DNA of 64,000 nucleotides, from positions 30,046 to 94,045 of the forward strand of contig NZ_SPQP01000012.1 in the NCBI RefSeq assembly GCF_004571075.1, read 5' to 3'. Made by a program: the position numbers and the translations under genes. Within the stretch, counting starts at the first letter, position 1, and each line of letters starts with the position of its first letter. The DNA comes from Blastococcus sp. TF02A-35 (lineage in GTDB: Bacteria; Actinomycetota; Actinomycetes; Mycobacteriales; Geodermatophilaceae). The notes under the pieces were generated by a model, which did no database searches, had not been told where the DNA came from, and was given only the letters and a program-made list of their open reading frames with translations. Below are positions 44,651 to 53,682 of this stretch, piece by piece.

Positions 44651-45130
44651 GTGCCTGAGGTCGACGCCACCGATGCCCGGTTGCTGCTGGCCCTGACCGA
44701 GGACCCCCGTGCGAGTGTGATGGCGCTGTCGCAGCGGCTCGGGCTGGCCCGCGGCACCGTGCAGACGCGGCTGGCCCGGCTGGAGGGCAACGGCGCCCTG
44801 GCGCCGCTGGACCAGCGCGTGCGGCCGGAGTCCCTGGGCTACCGGCTGGGCGCCTACATGTCGGTGCAGGTGGCCCAGCGGGACCTCACCGAGGTCGGTG
44901 ACGCCCTGGCCGGCCTGCCGGAGGTGCTCGAGGTGACCGGCCTGTCCGGCGCCACGGACCTGCTCGTGCACGTGGTGGCCACCGACGCCGACCACCTGTG
45001 GCGGATCACCGAGGCGGTCCTCGCCATCCCCGGGGTGCAGCGCGTGGACACCGCCCTGGCCATGCGCCGTTTCGTCGACCGGCGGGTGGCCCCCCTCCTG
45101 GAGCGGGCGGCCGGGCCGGCCGCGGACTGA
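44651..45130 (+). CDS. bkdR: Lrp/AsnC-family regulator, probable BkdR
   Basis: A 159-residue regulator. N-terminal helix-turn-helix LALTEDPRASVMALSQRLGL, then ARGTVQTRLARLE, is followed by an RAM ligand-binding domain (EVTGLSGATDLLVHVVATD). Lrp proteins divergent from bkd operons sense branched-chain amino acids or their oxo acids and usually activate bkd. Divergence over a 123-base gap fits that. GTG start at 44651. The symbol rests on context. Confidence 0.85.
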   Translation: MPEVDATDARLLLALTEDPRASVMALSQRLGLARGTVQTRLARLEGNGALAPLDQRVRPESLGYRLGAYMSVQVAQRDLTEVGDALAGLPEVLEVTGLSGATDLLVHVVATDADHLWRITEAVLAIPGVQRVDTALAMRRFVDRRVAPLLERAAGPAAD

Positions 45131-45182
45131 CCGGTTCCGGCGCGTCATGCCCTCGGGGCGGCGCGTCGTCCTAGGGTGCGCC

Positions 45183-47114
45183 GTGCCCAGTCGCCGGCCG
45201 CGCCACGTCGCCCCCCTGCTCGTCGCCCTGCTGGGCGGCCCGCTGGTCCTCGCCGGCTGCGGCCCGGAGATGGTGGACGGGACCATCGAGCCGTTCACCA
45301 CCAGCGGCGGCGAGGTCGTCGCGCAGGAGCGGTGCGCCGGGGACGGCTTCGAGTGCGTGACCCTGACGGTGCCGTCGGACCACTTCGCCGCCGCCTCCCG
45401 CGAGTGGGAGGTGACCTTCGCGGTGCGGGAGGCCGACGGGGAGTCCCGCGGCATCCTCGTGACGGCCACCGGCGGGCCCGGCTCCAGCGGCATCCTGCTG
45501 GCCGAGTCCTACGTCGCCGCGCTGGACCCGGCCATCACCGACTCCTACGACCTGGTCTTCTTCGACCAGCGGGGCATCGGCCGCTCCGAGCCCTTCGCCT
45601 GCGACGACGCGATCGCGGGCTTCGACCCGTTCATCGACGCCTCGGCCGACGAGGAGGAGCGGGACCGGTACGCCCGGCGCGCCGAGGACTTCGGTGCCCG
45701 GTGCTTCGAGGAGGCCGGGTTCTCCCCCGCCGAGGCGCCGCTGTTCGCCACCCGGCAGGCCGTCGAGGACCTCGAGACCTTCCGCGAGTGGTACGGCGCC
45801 GAGCAGCTGACGCTCTACGGCGAGAGCTACGGGACGCAGTTCCAGCAGGCGTACGCCGCCGCCCACCCCGACCGGGTGCAGAGCCTCGTGCTCGACGGCG
45901 TCGTCGACCCGCAGACGCCGATCCGCTCGTTCGTGGCGGAGAGCGCCCGGGCCTACAGCGACGTCCTCGCCGCCACGCTGGCCGGCTGCGACGCCGACCC
46001 GGCCTGCGCCGCCGACGCCCCGGGCCGGTCCGCGGCAGCCTACGACGAGCTGGCCGCGGAGCTGGCCGAGGCGCCCCGCGCCTACGACTACCCGCTCCCC
46101 GACGGCGGCTCGGAGGAGCGCGAGCTGACCATCGAGGAGCTGGAGTCCGCGGCGGCGGGCTCGATGAGCGCACCCCACCAGCGCCTCCGCCTGGCCCGCG
46201 CGGTCAACGCTGCCGTCGAGGGCGACGAGCTGCCGCTGGCGCGGCTCGCCGCCGCCGGCGCCGGTGCCGACCCCAACACCGGCGAGGTGGCTCCCGACCC
46301 CACCTTCTCCCCCGCCCTCTTCCTCGCCGTCGAGTGCCAGGACTACCCCTTCGTGCCCGAGGGCAGCTCCCCGCGCGCCGAGCTCGACTCCTGGCTCGAC
46401 GGGGCGGCCGAGGCCGGCATCGGTGACCTGCGGCTGGGCGACGTCTACTACGCCGACCTGCCCTGCCTGTTCTGGCCGCGCGGCGAGAAGCCGGCGCCCG
46501 CCCCGCCTGCGCCCGCGGACCCCGCCCACCCGGTGCTGCTGCTGACCGCCGACACCGACCCGAACACCCCGGCGGCCAACGCCCTCCGCGTGCACGCACG
46601 GGACCCCGACTCCGCCCTGGTCGTGCTGCCCGGCGGCCCCCACGTCCTGTTCGGGTGGGGCTACCCGTGCGTCGACCGGGCGGTGCTGCGGCTGCTGGAG
46701 TCCGGCCGCCTGCCCGCGCGCCCGGAGACGACCTGCGACGACCTCGTGGCCGGGACCTACACGGCCCTGCCGCCCGAGGACGCCGCCGGCTACGACGACC
46801 CCTACGAGACCCTGGACCTGCTGCTCACCGAGGTGCTCGGGCCCACCTTCGAGACCTGGCCGGGCGGGGCGCCGCTCGCGCTGGGGTGCCCCGAGGGCGG
46901 GACGGCCGAGTACCGCCTCGACCTCTCCGGCACGGTGGAGGTCGAGCTGGACGGGTGCGCGTGGACGCCGGACGTCCCCGTGGACGGCACGGTGGAGGTG
47001 GCCGACGCCGGGCTGGGCGACGCCACCATGACCGTCACGCTGCCTTTCGCGGAGCTGGAGCTGCGCGCCAGCGGCCGGCTGACCGGCACGTTCCGCGGGC
47101 AGGAGGTCGACTGA
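45183..47114 (+). CDS. Exported alpha/beta-hydrolase lipoprotein, TAP-like peptidase
   Basis: A 643-residue lipoprotein with signal peptide and lipobox LAGC (Cys26). The alpha/beta hydrolase domain has nucleophile Ser215 in GESYG, plus FDQRGIGRSEPFACDDA. The C-terminal TAP-like region (LLTADTDPNTPAANALRVHA, GGPHVLFGWGYPCVD) supplies the Asp and His. Relatives include the tripeptidyl aminopeptidases of Streptomyces. A beta-rich tail of about 130 residues follows. GTG 45183 gives a proper signal peptide; an upstream ATG at 45147 would add 12 residues. Substrate likely N-terminal peptides (family inference). Confidence 0.85.
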   Translation: MPSRRPRHVAPLLVALLGGPLVLAGCGPEMVDGTIEPFTTSGGEVVAQERCAGDGFECVTLTVPSDHFAAASREWEVTFAVREADGESRGILVTATGGPGSSGILLAESYVAALDPAITDSYDLVFFDQRGIGRSEPFACDDAIAGFDPFIDASADEEERDRYARRAEDFGARCFEEAGFSPAEAPLFATRQAVEDLETFREWYGAEQLTLYGESYGTQFQQAYAAAHPDRVQSLVLDGVVDPQTPIRSFVAESARAYSDVLAATLAGCDADPACAADAPGRSAAAYDELAAELAEAPRAYDYPLPDGGSEERELTIEELESAAAGSMSAPHQRLRLARAVNAAVEGDELPLARLAAAGAGADPNTGEVAPDPTFSPALFLAVECQDYPFVPEGSSPRAELDSWLDGAAEAGIGDLRLGDVYYADLPCLFWPRGEKPAPAPPAPADPAHPVLLLTADTDPNTPAANALRVHARDPDSALVVLPGGPHVLFGWGYPCVDRAVLRLLESGRLPARPETTCDDLVAGTYTALPPEDAAGYDDPYETLDLLLTEVLGPTFETWPGGAPLALGCPEGGTAEYRLDLSGTVEVELDGCAWTPDVPVDGTVEVADAGLGDATMTVTLPFAELELRASGRLTGTFRGQEVD

Positions 47115-47125
47115 CCCGCGGCGCC

Positions 47126-47377
47126 TCAGCTCGGGCGGCGCACCCGCACCGGGCCGCGGGCGCCGTGGACGTCCACCACCGCGCCGCCCTGGGTCACCTC
47201 GACCTCGCCGGCGGCCGCCAGCCGGCCGGCCGCGGCGCGCGCTGCCGGCATGAGGTCCCGCCAGGCCTCCGGGTCGACGGCGCGGGCGGCCTCGGACGGG
47301 CAGATCGAGGAGTCGGCGCTGCGCCGGTCGAGCAGCTCACCGATCGCCCGCTCCAGCCGCGCGCCGACGTCGTCCAC
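47126..47377 (-). CDS. DUF3253 family protein
   Basis: An 83-residue protein starting GTG 47377. LERAIGELLDRRSADSSICP, SEAARAVDPEAWRDLMPA and AAGRLAAAGEVEVTQGG match DUF3253, a winged-helix-like fold of unknown role often linked to DNA repair annotations. It is convergent with the exported hydrolase gene. An upstream start at 47488 is open but lacks support. Confidence 0.75.
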   Translation of the reverse strand: MDDVGARLERAIGELLDRRSADSSICPSEAARAVDPEAWRDLMPAARAAAGRLAAAGEVEVTQGGAVVDVHGARGPVRVRRPS

Positions 47378-47481
47378 ACGGCCAGCGTGCCGGTCCCGGG
47401 ACGGGGCCGCCAGCACGGGTGAGTGCCGGGCACGGTCGCGGGTAGGGGCCGCCGGTCGCCCACCCGTGCCCGAGGAGCCCC

Positions 47482-48540
47482 GTGACACCCACCGACCGCG
47501 AGCTGCTGCAGGAGCTGCTCCACGCCTACGGCCCCGGCGGGCAGGAGGACGACGTCCGGGAGGTGTGCCGGCGGGCGCTCGAGCCCCTGGTCGACGAGCT
47601 GACCGTGGACGCGGCGGGGAACCTCGTGGGGCTGGTCCGCGGCAGCGACGCCGCGGCGCCGGTGGTCCGCGTCATGGCGCACATGGACGAGCTCTCCATG
47701 ATCGTCAAGCGGGTGGAGGCGGACGGGGCCCTCCGGCTCTCGCAGCTGGGCACGATGTACCCCGCCAACTTCGGGCTGGGGCCGCTCACCGTGCTCGGCG
47801 ACGAGGCGCAGCTCACCGCCGTGCTGATGCTGGGGTCGGAGCACACCACCCCGGAGACCACGCAGGTCTGGCAGACCAAGCCCGACGGCGGGGACCGGGC
47901 GATGCAGTGGAGCGACGTGCACGCCTTCACCGGCAGCTCGCCCGAGGAGCTCGAGGCGGCCGGCGTGCACGCCGGCACCCGGGTCTGCGTCCACCGGGCC
48001 CGGCGCACGCTGGTCGACGTCGGCGACTTCGTCGCCAGCTACTTCCTCGACGACCGGGCGGCGCTCACCGCGCTGGTCGCGGCCGCGCGGCTGCTCCGCG
48101 AGGGCGGAGGGCCGGCGGGGGACGCCTACCTCGTCTGCACGGCCGGCGAGGAGATGGGCGGCATCGGCGCCACCTGGGCCAGCCGTCACCTGCCCGGCGA
48201 CATCACCCTGGCGCTGGACGTCGGCCCGGCCGAGCCCGAGTACCAGGTGGGCGTCGACTCCGGCCCGGTGGTCGCCTACGCCGACGACGCCGTCGTCTAC
48301 GACAAGGCCATCTCCGACCGCCTGCTCGCGCTCGGCCGGGAGCTCGGGCTGGCGCCGCGGGCCGCCGTCTGGGAGTCCTTCGACTCCGACGGGTCGCAGG
48401 CCAAGAGCCACGGGCAGACGGCCCGGGCCGCGCTGGTCTCCCTGCCCACCCTCAGCACGCACGGCTACGAGGTGCAGCACCGCGACACCGTGGGCCGGGT
48501 CGCCCGGCTGGTGGCCGAGTACCTGCGGCGGCCGGTCTGA
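47482..48540 (+). CDS. M42 family metallopeptidase
   Basis: A 352-residue dinuclear-metal aminopeptidase of the glutamyl aminopeptidase (M42) type, building large cytosolic shells. Metal and catalytic residues are visible in RVMAHMDELSMIV, SYFLDDRAALTAL, CTAGEEMGGIGA, LALDVGPAEP and LPTLSTHGYEVQHRD. The C-terminal half is complete. GTG start at 47482 (annotated family N-terminus ELLQELLHAYGPGGQED). It probably trims peptides from proteolysis. Confidence 0.9.
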   Translation: MTPTDRELLQELLHAYGPGGQEDDVREVCRRALEPLVDELTVDAAGNLVGLVRGSDAAAPVVRVMAHMDELSMIVKRVEADGALRLSQLGTMYPANFGLGPLTVLGDEAQLTAVLMLGSEHTTPETTQVWQTKPDGGDRAMQWSDVHAFTGSSPEELEAAGVHAGTRVCVHRARRTLVDVGDFVASYFLDDRAALTALVAAARLLREGGGPAGDAYLVCTAGEEMGGIGATWASRHLPGDITLALDVGPAEPEYQVGVDSGPVVAYADDAVVYDKAISDRLLALGRELGLAPRAAVWESFDSDGSQAKSHGQTARAALVSLPTLSTHGYEVQHRDTVGRVARLVAEYLRRPV

Positions 48541-48578
48541 GGCGTGTGCCGTCCCGGCCTGCGGGTACGGGCGGCGCC

Positions 48579-49094
48579 ATGAAGCGGACCCCTCTCGGCG
48601 TGAGCGGCAAGGGCAAGCGCGGCATCAGCACGCTCGGCTGGGCGCTGCGGGGCGCGGCCGCGGGTGCGGCCGGGAGCACGGCGCTCAACGCCGTCACCTA
48701 CCTGGACATGGCCGTCCGCGGGCGGGGCACCAGCTCCACCCCGGAGGACACGGTCGAGCGGCTGTCCGACGCCGCGCACGTGCCGGTCCCCGGTGACGAC
48801 GAGACGCGGCAGAACCGCGTGCAGGGCCTGGGCCCGCTGCTGGGGCTGGTGGCCGGCGTCGGCGTCGGGACGCTGGGGGGCCTCGCCCGCTCCCGCGGCT
48901 ACCTGTCGGCCAAGCCCGTCGGCATCGCGCTCACGACGGCCGGCGTGATGGTGGCGGCCAACGGCCCGATGGCGGCGCTCGGCGTCACGGACCCGCGCAC
49001 GTGGTCGGCGACGGACTGGGTCAGCGACCTGGTCCCGCACCTGGTCTACGGCGTCGTCGTCAAGAACACGATCGACGCCTTCGACCGCCCCTGA
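48579..49094 (+). CDS. Hypothetical membrane-associated protein
   Basis: A 171-residue protein. After a basic N-terminus (MKRTPLGVSGKGKRG) comes a Gly/Ala-rich hydrophobic helix (ALRGAAAGAAGSTALNAVTY), a soluble stretch with EDTVERLSDAAHVPVPGDD, and two more hydrophobic segments (GPLLGLVAGVGVGTLGGLA; GIALTTAGVMVAANGPMAAL). I do not recognise a family. It is co-directional with the M42 and PPOX genes, with gaps of 38 and 12 bases. Confidence 0.65.
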   Translation: MKRTPLGVSGKGKRGISTLGWALRGAAAGAAGSTALNAVTYLDMAVRGRGTSSTPEDTVERLSDAAHVPVPGDDETRQNRVQGLGPLLGLVAGVGVGTLGGLARSRGYLSAKPVGIALTTAGVMVAANGPMAALGVTDPRTWSATDWVSDLVPHLVYGVVVKNTIDAFDRP

Positions 49095-49106
49095 CACAGT
49101 TCCCCC

Positions 49107-49730
49107 GTGCACGAGATCACCAGCGAGGAGGAGCTCCGCGCGCTGCTCGGGGAGCCGGTGCCCGCGGCGCTGGCCAAGGAGCGCACGGCGCTCGCCGATG
49201 TCGACCGGGAGTGGCTCGCCGCCTCCCCGTTCTGCCTGGTGGCGACCAGCTCCGCCGACGGCACCTGCGACGTCTCGCCGAAGGGTGACCCGCCCGGCTT
49301 CACGCTCGTCCTCGACGAGCGGACCGTCGCGATCCCGGAGCGGGCGGGGAACCGGCGGGCCGACGGCTACCGCAACGTCCTGGCCAACCCGCACGTCGGG
49401 CTGATCTACCTGCTCCCGGGCCGTACCGACACGTTGCGGATCAACGGCCGCGCCCGGCTGACCACCGATCCCACCCTGCTCGACCGCATGGTGGTGAAGG
49501 GGCACCGCCCGGTGCTGGCCGTCGTCGTCGACGTCGAGCAGGTGTTCCACCACTGCGGCAAGGCGTTCCTGCGCTCGCAGCTGTGGGACCCGGAGAGCTG
49601 GCGGCCGGACGTCGTGCCGACCCGTGCCCGGATCGCGCACGCGCTCGAGCGGAAGGACGAGCCGCTCGAGGAGCTGGAGCGCTACTACTCCTCCGCCGCC
49701 TACTCCGCCGGGCTCTACCCCGCGAGCTGA
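49107..49730 (+). CDS. Pyridoxamine 5'-phosphate oxidase-like flavoprotein (MSMEG_1061 type)
   Basis: A 207-residue split beta-barrel protein that binds FMN or F420. It has FCLVATSSADGTCDVSPKGD, VAIPERAGNRRADGYRNVL and VGLIYLLPGRTDTLRINGRA, the pattern of the actinobacterial MSMEG_1061 PPOX family. GTG start at 49107. Activity unknown; the PPOX fold in Actinobacteria often serves cofactor-dependent reduction. It is convergent, three bases apart, with the beta-lactamase-like gene. Confidence 0.8.
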   Translation: MHEITSEEELRALLGEPVPAALAKERTALADVDREWLAASPFCLVATSSADGTCDVSPKGDPPGFTLVLDERTVAIPERAGNRRADGYRNVLANPHVGLIYLLPGRTDTLRINGRARLTTDPTLLDRMVVKGHRPVLAVVVDVEQVFHHCGKAFLRSQLWDPESWRPDVVPTRARIAHALERKDEPLEELERYYSSAAYSAGLYPAS

Positions 49731-49733
49731 GCC

Positions 49734-51056
49734 CTAGCGCCAGCCGCCCTCGTCCACGCCACCGGGCACGGGCGCGGCGGGGTCGTAGGGCGTGCGGGTG
49801 AAGACGAACGTGTCCAGGTCCAGGTGGTCGTCGGCGATGCGCAGCGTCTCGCCGGCGTAGTAGCCGTCCAGGCCCACCCAGCGGCCGTCGTCCCGGCGGG
49901 CGAACCGGCTCGCCCGCCCGGCGCGGCCCGGGAGCGGCCCGAGGTGCAGCATCCCGCCGGCCACCGCCCGCAGCACGACCGGCGACGGGCCCCAGAACCA
50001 GACGCCGAGGGAGTCCAGCGGCACCGGGGACGGCGACGGCGCCCAGGCCTCCACGACCCGGGGCTCGGCGGCGCGCAGGTCGGCCAGCAGGCCGAAGACC
50101 AGGGGGTCGACGCCGCTGGTCGCGTTGGCCAGCGAGACGGCGCCGGTCTGCTCCTCGCGGTCGACGAAGACCCCGGCCAGGAAGCCGGGCATCGACCCGC
50201 CGTGGCCCACCAGGGTGCGGCCGTCGAGCCGCATCACCTGGACCCCCAGGCCGTAGGCCGACCACCCGACGGCGGAGGAGTCCACGCCGGCGGGGACGGT
50301 CATCTCCTCCAGCGTGCCGGGGTCCAGCACGTCAGCGGTGTCGCCCAGCAGGAACGCGGCGAAGCGGCCCAGGTCGGCCAGCGTCGCCCACAGCTGCCCG
50401 GCCGCCGCCATGACGCCCGCGTGGTGCTCCGGCTCGGGCAGGACGACGTCGGCCCAGGGGTGCACCGCCAGGCCCTCCGCCGCCGGGGCGGCCGGTCGCG
50501 GGGTGGTGCGCCGCATCCCCAGCGGCGCCAGCACCTCGGTGGTGACGGCGTCCTCCCACGACGTCCCGCGCAGCCGCGCGACGAGCTCGCCGAGCAGGCC
50601 GAAGCCGAGGTTGGAGTAGTGGAACCGCCGGGCCGCGCCGAGGACGACGTCGGCGCCACCCAGGCCCAGCTCCTCCAGCGAGCCGCCGGGGGTGCGCTCC
50701 CACCAGCCGCCGGGGCTCTCCGCCGAGGCGCCGGCCAGGTGGGAGAGCAGCTGGCCGACGGTGCGGTCGCCGAAAGGCGTGCCGGGGAGGTGCCGCTCCA
50801 GCCGGTCGTCGAGCCCGAGCAGGCCCTCGTCCCGCAGCCGCATGACGACGACGGCGGTCACGGTCTTGCTGATCGAGCCCAGCCGGTACTGGACGTCGGT
50901 GTGCGGCCCGGGCACGTCGCCGCGGCCGGCCGACCACGCCAGGCCGCCGTCGCGGACCACGCCGGCGACCAGGCTCGGGGCGCGCCCGTCGCGCTGGACG
51001 CGGGCGGTGCGGGCGAGCAGGAGGCGGGCGGTCGAGGGCAGCACGGTCTCGGGCAC
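49734..51056 (-). CDS. Serine hydrolase of the class C beta-lactamase/penicillin-binding family
   Basis: A 440-residue protein. SxxK active site is Ser61-Ile-Ser-Lys64 (LGSISKT), the second motif HYSNLGFGL carries the Tyr, and VGHGGSMPGF provides the third. A C-terminal beta domain follows. There is no signal peptide, so it acts in the cytosol or is exported by an unseen route. Such enzymes are mostly esterases or D-peptidases, and resistance should not be assumed. GTG start at 51056. Confidence 0.85.
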   Translation of the reverse strand: MPETVLPSTARLLLARTARVQRDGRAPSLVAGVVRDGGLAWSAGRGDVPGPHTDVQYRLGSISKTVTAVVVMRLRDEGLLGLDDRLERHLPGTPFGDRTVGQLLSHLAGASAESPGGWWERTPGGSLEELGLGGADVVLGAARRFHYSNLGFGLLGELVARLRGTSWEDAVTTEVLAPLGMRRTTPRPAAPAAEGLAVHPWADVVLPEPEHHAGVMAAAGQLWATLADLGRFAAFLLGDTADVLDPGTLEEMTVPAGVDSSAVGWSAYGLGVQVMRLDGRTLVGHGGSMPGFLAGVFVDREEQTGAVSLANATSGVDPLVFGLLADLRAAEPRVVEAWAPSPSPVPLDSLGVWFWGPSPVVLRAVAGGMLHLGPLPGRAGRASRFARRDDGRWVGLDGYYAGETLRIADDHLDLDTFVFTRTPYDPAAPVPGGVDEGGWR

Positions 51057-51085
51057 GACGCCGACCGTATCGGCCGCCGTCGGGG

Positions 51086-51412
51086 TCAGGTGGTGGGCAC
51101 CGGCTCCGGGAGCGGGAGCCGGCCGTTGGCGGTGGCCCAGCGGTCGAACCAGATGGTGGCCAGCGGCGGCACCGAGGCCACCAGCGCGAGGAACGTCGTC
51201 CGGTGGTCCCAGCGCAGCACCCGCCAGGCCACGACGGTGACCACCAGGTACAGCATGAAGACGCCGCCGTGGACCGGGCCGAAGATCTGCACCCCGCGCT
51301 CGGAGTCGCCCAGGACGTACTTGACGAACATCCCACCGAGCAGCAGGAGCCAGGAGGCGGCCTCGGCCAGGGCGACGGCACGGAAGAGCTGGGCGACGGT
51401 GCTGGGCTTCAC
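51086..51412 (-). CDS. DUF3817 integral membrane protein
   Basis: A 108-residue protein with three membrane helices. LFRAVALAEAASWLLLLGG, then KYVLGDSERGVQIFGPVHG and GGVFMLYLVVTVVAWRVL, and a C-terminal LATIWFDRW are the DUF3817 pattern. Often found near transporters and of unknown role. GTG 51412 start. It is 29 bases upstream of the serine hydrolase start on the same strand. Confidence 0.85.
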   Translation of the reverse strand: MKPSTVAQLFRAVALAEAASWLLLLGGMFVKYVLGDSERGVQIFGPVHGGVFMLYLVVTVVAWRVLRWDHRTTFLALVASVPPLATIWFDRWATANGRLPLPEPVPTT

Positions 51413-51495
51413 GCCCCCATGGTCCCTGACGGAGCGGCCGGCCAGCGGGTGGGCCTGCTCACCGGCCCGTCGGTGCCCGGTGGCAGGGTCGGGGT

Positions 51496-52065
51496 GTGCG
51501 AGGGCTGGCGCGGCGCGAGTTCTGCCTCGTGCTGCTGCGCCGGATGGCCGACGTCCGCCCCGACCTGGTCGCCGAGGCGCTCCCCCGGCTGGGTGCGACC
51601 CGCGCCGAGGCGCACGCCGCGCACACCCGGTGGCAGGCGCTGCAGCACTCGCGGCGGGCACCGCGCGGGCTGGCGCTGCGCTCGGCGGTGCTCGGCCCGC
51701 CGGAGGAGCTGGAGGACCGGCGGTTCGGCGACCTGGACGTGCAGGTGCGCCGCTGGCCGCTGCCGCTGTGGCCGCACCTCCTCTGGGAGGTGGTGAGCGG
51801 GCCGGGCGGGTCGGTGCTGCACGAGCACCTGGCCCGCGCCCCCGGGTCGCCGGTCCCGCCCGCGACCGCCGGGCGGCTGCTGGTCTGGGAGCACGTGCTC
51901 GACGACGTCGTCGCGGTCCCGGGCGCGCGGAGCGTCGACCCCGGCGTGGTCACGCGCTGGGAGGTTCGGCTCCCCGGTGGCCCGCGGACGACCTTCGTCT
52001 GGGGGCTGCTGCAGCGGGTGGAGCCGCCCCTGCCTCAGCCGGCGATGCGGCGGGCCCCGCTGTAG
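51496..52065 (+). CDS. Conserved hypothetical protein
   Basis: A 189-residue basic, soluble protein from GTG 51496 ([16 protein letters not shown]). Motifs seen: [36 protein letters not shown] and [16 protein letters not shown]. It is not similar to anything I can name. It overlaps the end of the convergent NlpC/P60 gene by 31 bases. Confidence 0.6.
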   Translation: MRGLARREFCLVLLRRMADVRPDLVAEALPRLGATRAEAHAAHTRWQALQHSRRAPRGLALRSAVLGPPEELEDRRFGDLDVQVRRWPLPLWPHLLWEVVSGPGGSVLHEHLARAPGSPVPPATAGRLLVWEHVLDDVVAVPGARSVDPGVVTRWEVRLPGGPRTTFVWGLLQRVEPPLPQPAMRRAPL

Positions 52066-53126
52066 CCGCCGACCGAGTCCAGCGGCGCCACCTTGACGAC
52101 GTCGCCGGAGGTCGGGGCGTGCACCATCTGGCCGTTGCCGATGTAGATGCCCACGTGGCTCACCGGGCGGTAGAAGAAGACCAGGTCACCGCGCTGCAGC
52201 TGGTCGCGGGAGACCGCCTGGCCCATGCCGGACTGGCTGCGGCTGGAGTGCGGCAGGCTGATGCCGGCCGCCCGGTAGGCGAACTGGGTCAGGCCCGAGC
52301 AGTCGAAGCTGCGGGGGCCGGAGGCCGCCCAGACGTAGGGCTTGCCGCGCTGCGCCATGGCGGTGTCGACGGCGACCTGCGCGGCCTGGCTGTTGGCGAC
52401 GACCGGGCCGCTGGGGGCGGGGGCCTGGCGGTCGTCGCGGCTGGCCCGGGTGCCCTCGGGCCGCTCCCCGGCGTCCTCGGCCGCGGCCGGGTGCGCGGCC
52501 TGGGCGACGGCGGCCTGCCGCTCCTCGGCGCTGAGCCGGTTGAACTGGGCCTTGAAGTCGTCGATCTGCTTCTGCAGGTCCGCCTGCTGCGCGGCGACGG
52601 CGTCGTAGGTGGCCTGCGCCTCGGTGGCGGCCTGCTGCGCGGTGGCCTGCGCCTGGGCGGCGGCGACGTTGGCGGCCGCGGCCCGCTCCACGATGCCGGT
52701 CTGGTGGCCGGCGATGGTCTGCAGGGTGGTGACCCGGGAGACGAACTCGTCGGCCGAGCCGCTGGTCATCATCGCCTGGAAGGAGCCCATGCTCTCGCCG
52801 GTGAAGGCGGTGCGGGCGACCGCGCGCACCGACTGCTGCGCGGCGGCGAGCTCGGCGGTGGCCCGCTCGAGCTCTGCCCCGGCGGCGACGGCGGCGGCCT
52901 GCTGGGCGGCCAGCGCGTCCCGGGCCTCGTTGAACTGCTCGGTGACGACCTCGAGCTGGTGGCCCCGCTCGGCGACCAGGCGCGCGGCGTCCGCCGAGGT
53001 GGTCGGGGCGCCCGGCGTGGCCGAGGCGGGCGCGGAGGCGAGCAGGATGCCGACGGTGCCGGCGAGAGCGATGCCGGCCCGGCGCAGGGTGCTGCGGCGG
53101 GCGGACGTGCGCAGGGGGGACGCCAT
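52035..53126 (-). CDS. Secreted NlpC/P60 peptidoglycan hydrolase (RipA-like)
   Basis: A 363-residue exported endopeptidase that cuts the peptide stem of peptidoglycan. A signal peptide (residues 1-38, ending ASAT), a long coiled coil (about 45-215, alternating Ala/Gln/Glu), a Pro/Asp linker, and an NlpC/P60 domain from about 245 are seen. Catalytic Cys276 ([11 protein letters not shown]) and His324 (SHVGIYIG) are present. Expression is preceded by a c-di-AMP riboswitch, linking it to cell-wall and osmotic signalling. ATG at 53126 with GGAGAG upstream. Confidence 0.92.
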   Translation of the reverse strand: MASPLRTSARRSTLRRAGIALAGTVGILLASAPASATPGAPTTSADAARLVAERGHQLEVVTEQFNEARDALAAQQAAAVAAGAELERATAELAAAQQSVRAVARTAFTGESMGSFQAMMTSGSADEFVSRVTTLQTIAGHQTGIVERAAAANVAAAQAQATAQQAATEAQATYDAVAAQQADLQKQIDDFKAQFNRLSAEERQAAVAQAAHPAAAEDAGERPEGTRASRDDRQAPAPSGPVVANSQAAQVAVDTAMAQRGKPYVWAASGPRSFDCSGLTQFAYRAAGISLPHSSRSQSGMGQAVSRDQLQRGDLVFFYRPVSHVGIYIGNGQMVHAPTSGDVVKVAPLDSVGGYSGARRIAG

Positions 53127-53156
53127 CGTGCGGCGACTCTCCGATCTCTTCCACGA

Positions 53157-53300
53157 GCCGCCTACCGGGTTAGCTGACGGGTTCGGGCGGGAGTGCGCCC
53201 GGCGGGACGGACGAGTCCGTCTCACTTCACCCCTGTGCTGCGGTGGGTCCCCGGTCCGGCACCCACGCCTGTGCGGGTGGCCGGCTCGACGGCGCCCGGC
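53157..53300 (-). ncRNA. Cyclic di-AMP riboswitch (ydaO-yuaA class)
   Basis: On the minus strand the leader contains GGGGACCCACCGC, CACAGGGGTGAAGTGAG and CCCGAACCCGTCAGCTAACC followed by CGGTAGGCGGC, the conserved blocks of the ydaO c-di-AMP aptamer in order. It starts about 30 bases before the NlpC/P60 gene, the usual actinobacterial setting. In such genes c-di-AMP binding turns expression off. Boundaries are approximate. Confidence 0.9.
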
Positions 53301-53344
53301 GGGGGTCACTCAGGCAGTGACTGAAAGCCCCGGCGGACGCACTC

Positions 53345-53374
53345 ACCGTAAGTGCCGTGACCGGGCCGTGACAA
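53345..53374 (-). promoter_or_regulatory. Candidate promoter of the riboswitch transcript
   Basis: Minus-strand TTGTCA (53374-53369) and TACGGT (53350-53345) with an 18-base spacer stand upstream of the aptamer. The remainder, 53375-53492, shows no gene. Confidence 0.4.
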
Positions 53375-53492
53375 TCCCCGGAACGACATTTGTGTAATTC
53401 GCTGTGGGCGCTGGGTCACATCGGCTGGTAACCCTCCCGCCGCCACGCGGACGCACGGTTTCGGCCCCCGGCCCCGGGACCACTACCGGTAC

Positions 53493-53672
53493 ATGGACCT
53501 CCGCAAGCCGCTGCTGCTCCTCGCCCTCGTGGGCTCGCTCGTCGCCTGCGGCGACAACACCGACGTCCAGCGCGGCGAGACCAACTGCGACTCGACCTCC
53601 GACCAGGCGAACAACCCGCACGACGCGAGCTGCGAGGAGACCGGCTCGAACGACGGCAACAGCAACCCGTGA
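53493..53672 (+). CDS. Small lipoprotein of 59 residues
   Basis: MDLRKPLLLLALVGSLVACG is a short signal peptide with lipobox LVAC (Cys19). The rest is hydrophilic, Asp/Asn/Glu-rich, with two further cysteines (TNCDSTS; ASCEETG). It reads well as an exported lipid-anchored peptide. It ends 10 bases before the YihY gene, possibly in one transcript. No family recognised. Confidence 0.65.
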   Translation: MDLRKPLLLLALVGSLVACGDNTDVQRGETNCDSTSDQANNPHDASCEETGSNDGNSNP

Positions 53673-53682
53673 CCGGGACGCG

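Noticed and set aside
49734..51056. Beta-lactamase-like gene as antibiotic resistance
   Set aside because: The SxxK/YSN/HGG pattern is shared by many esterases and peptidases, and no signal peptide is seen.
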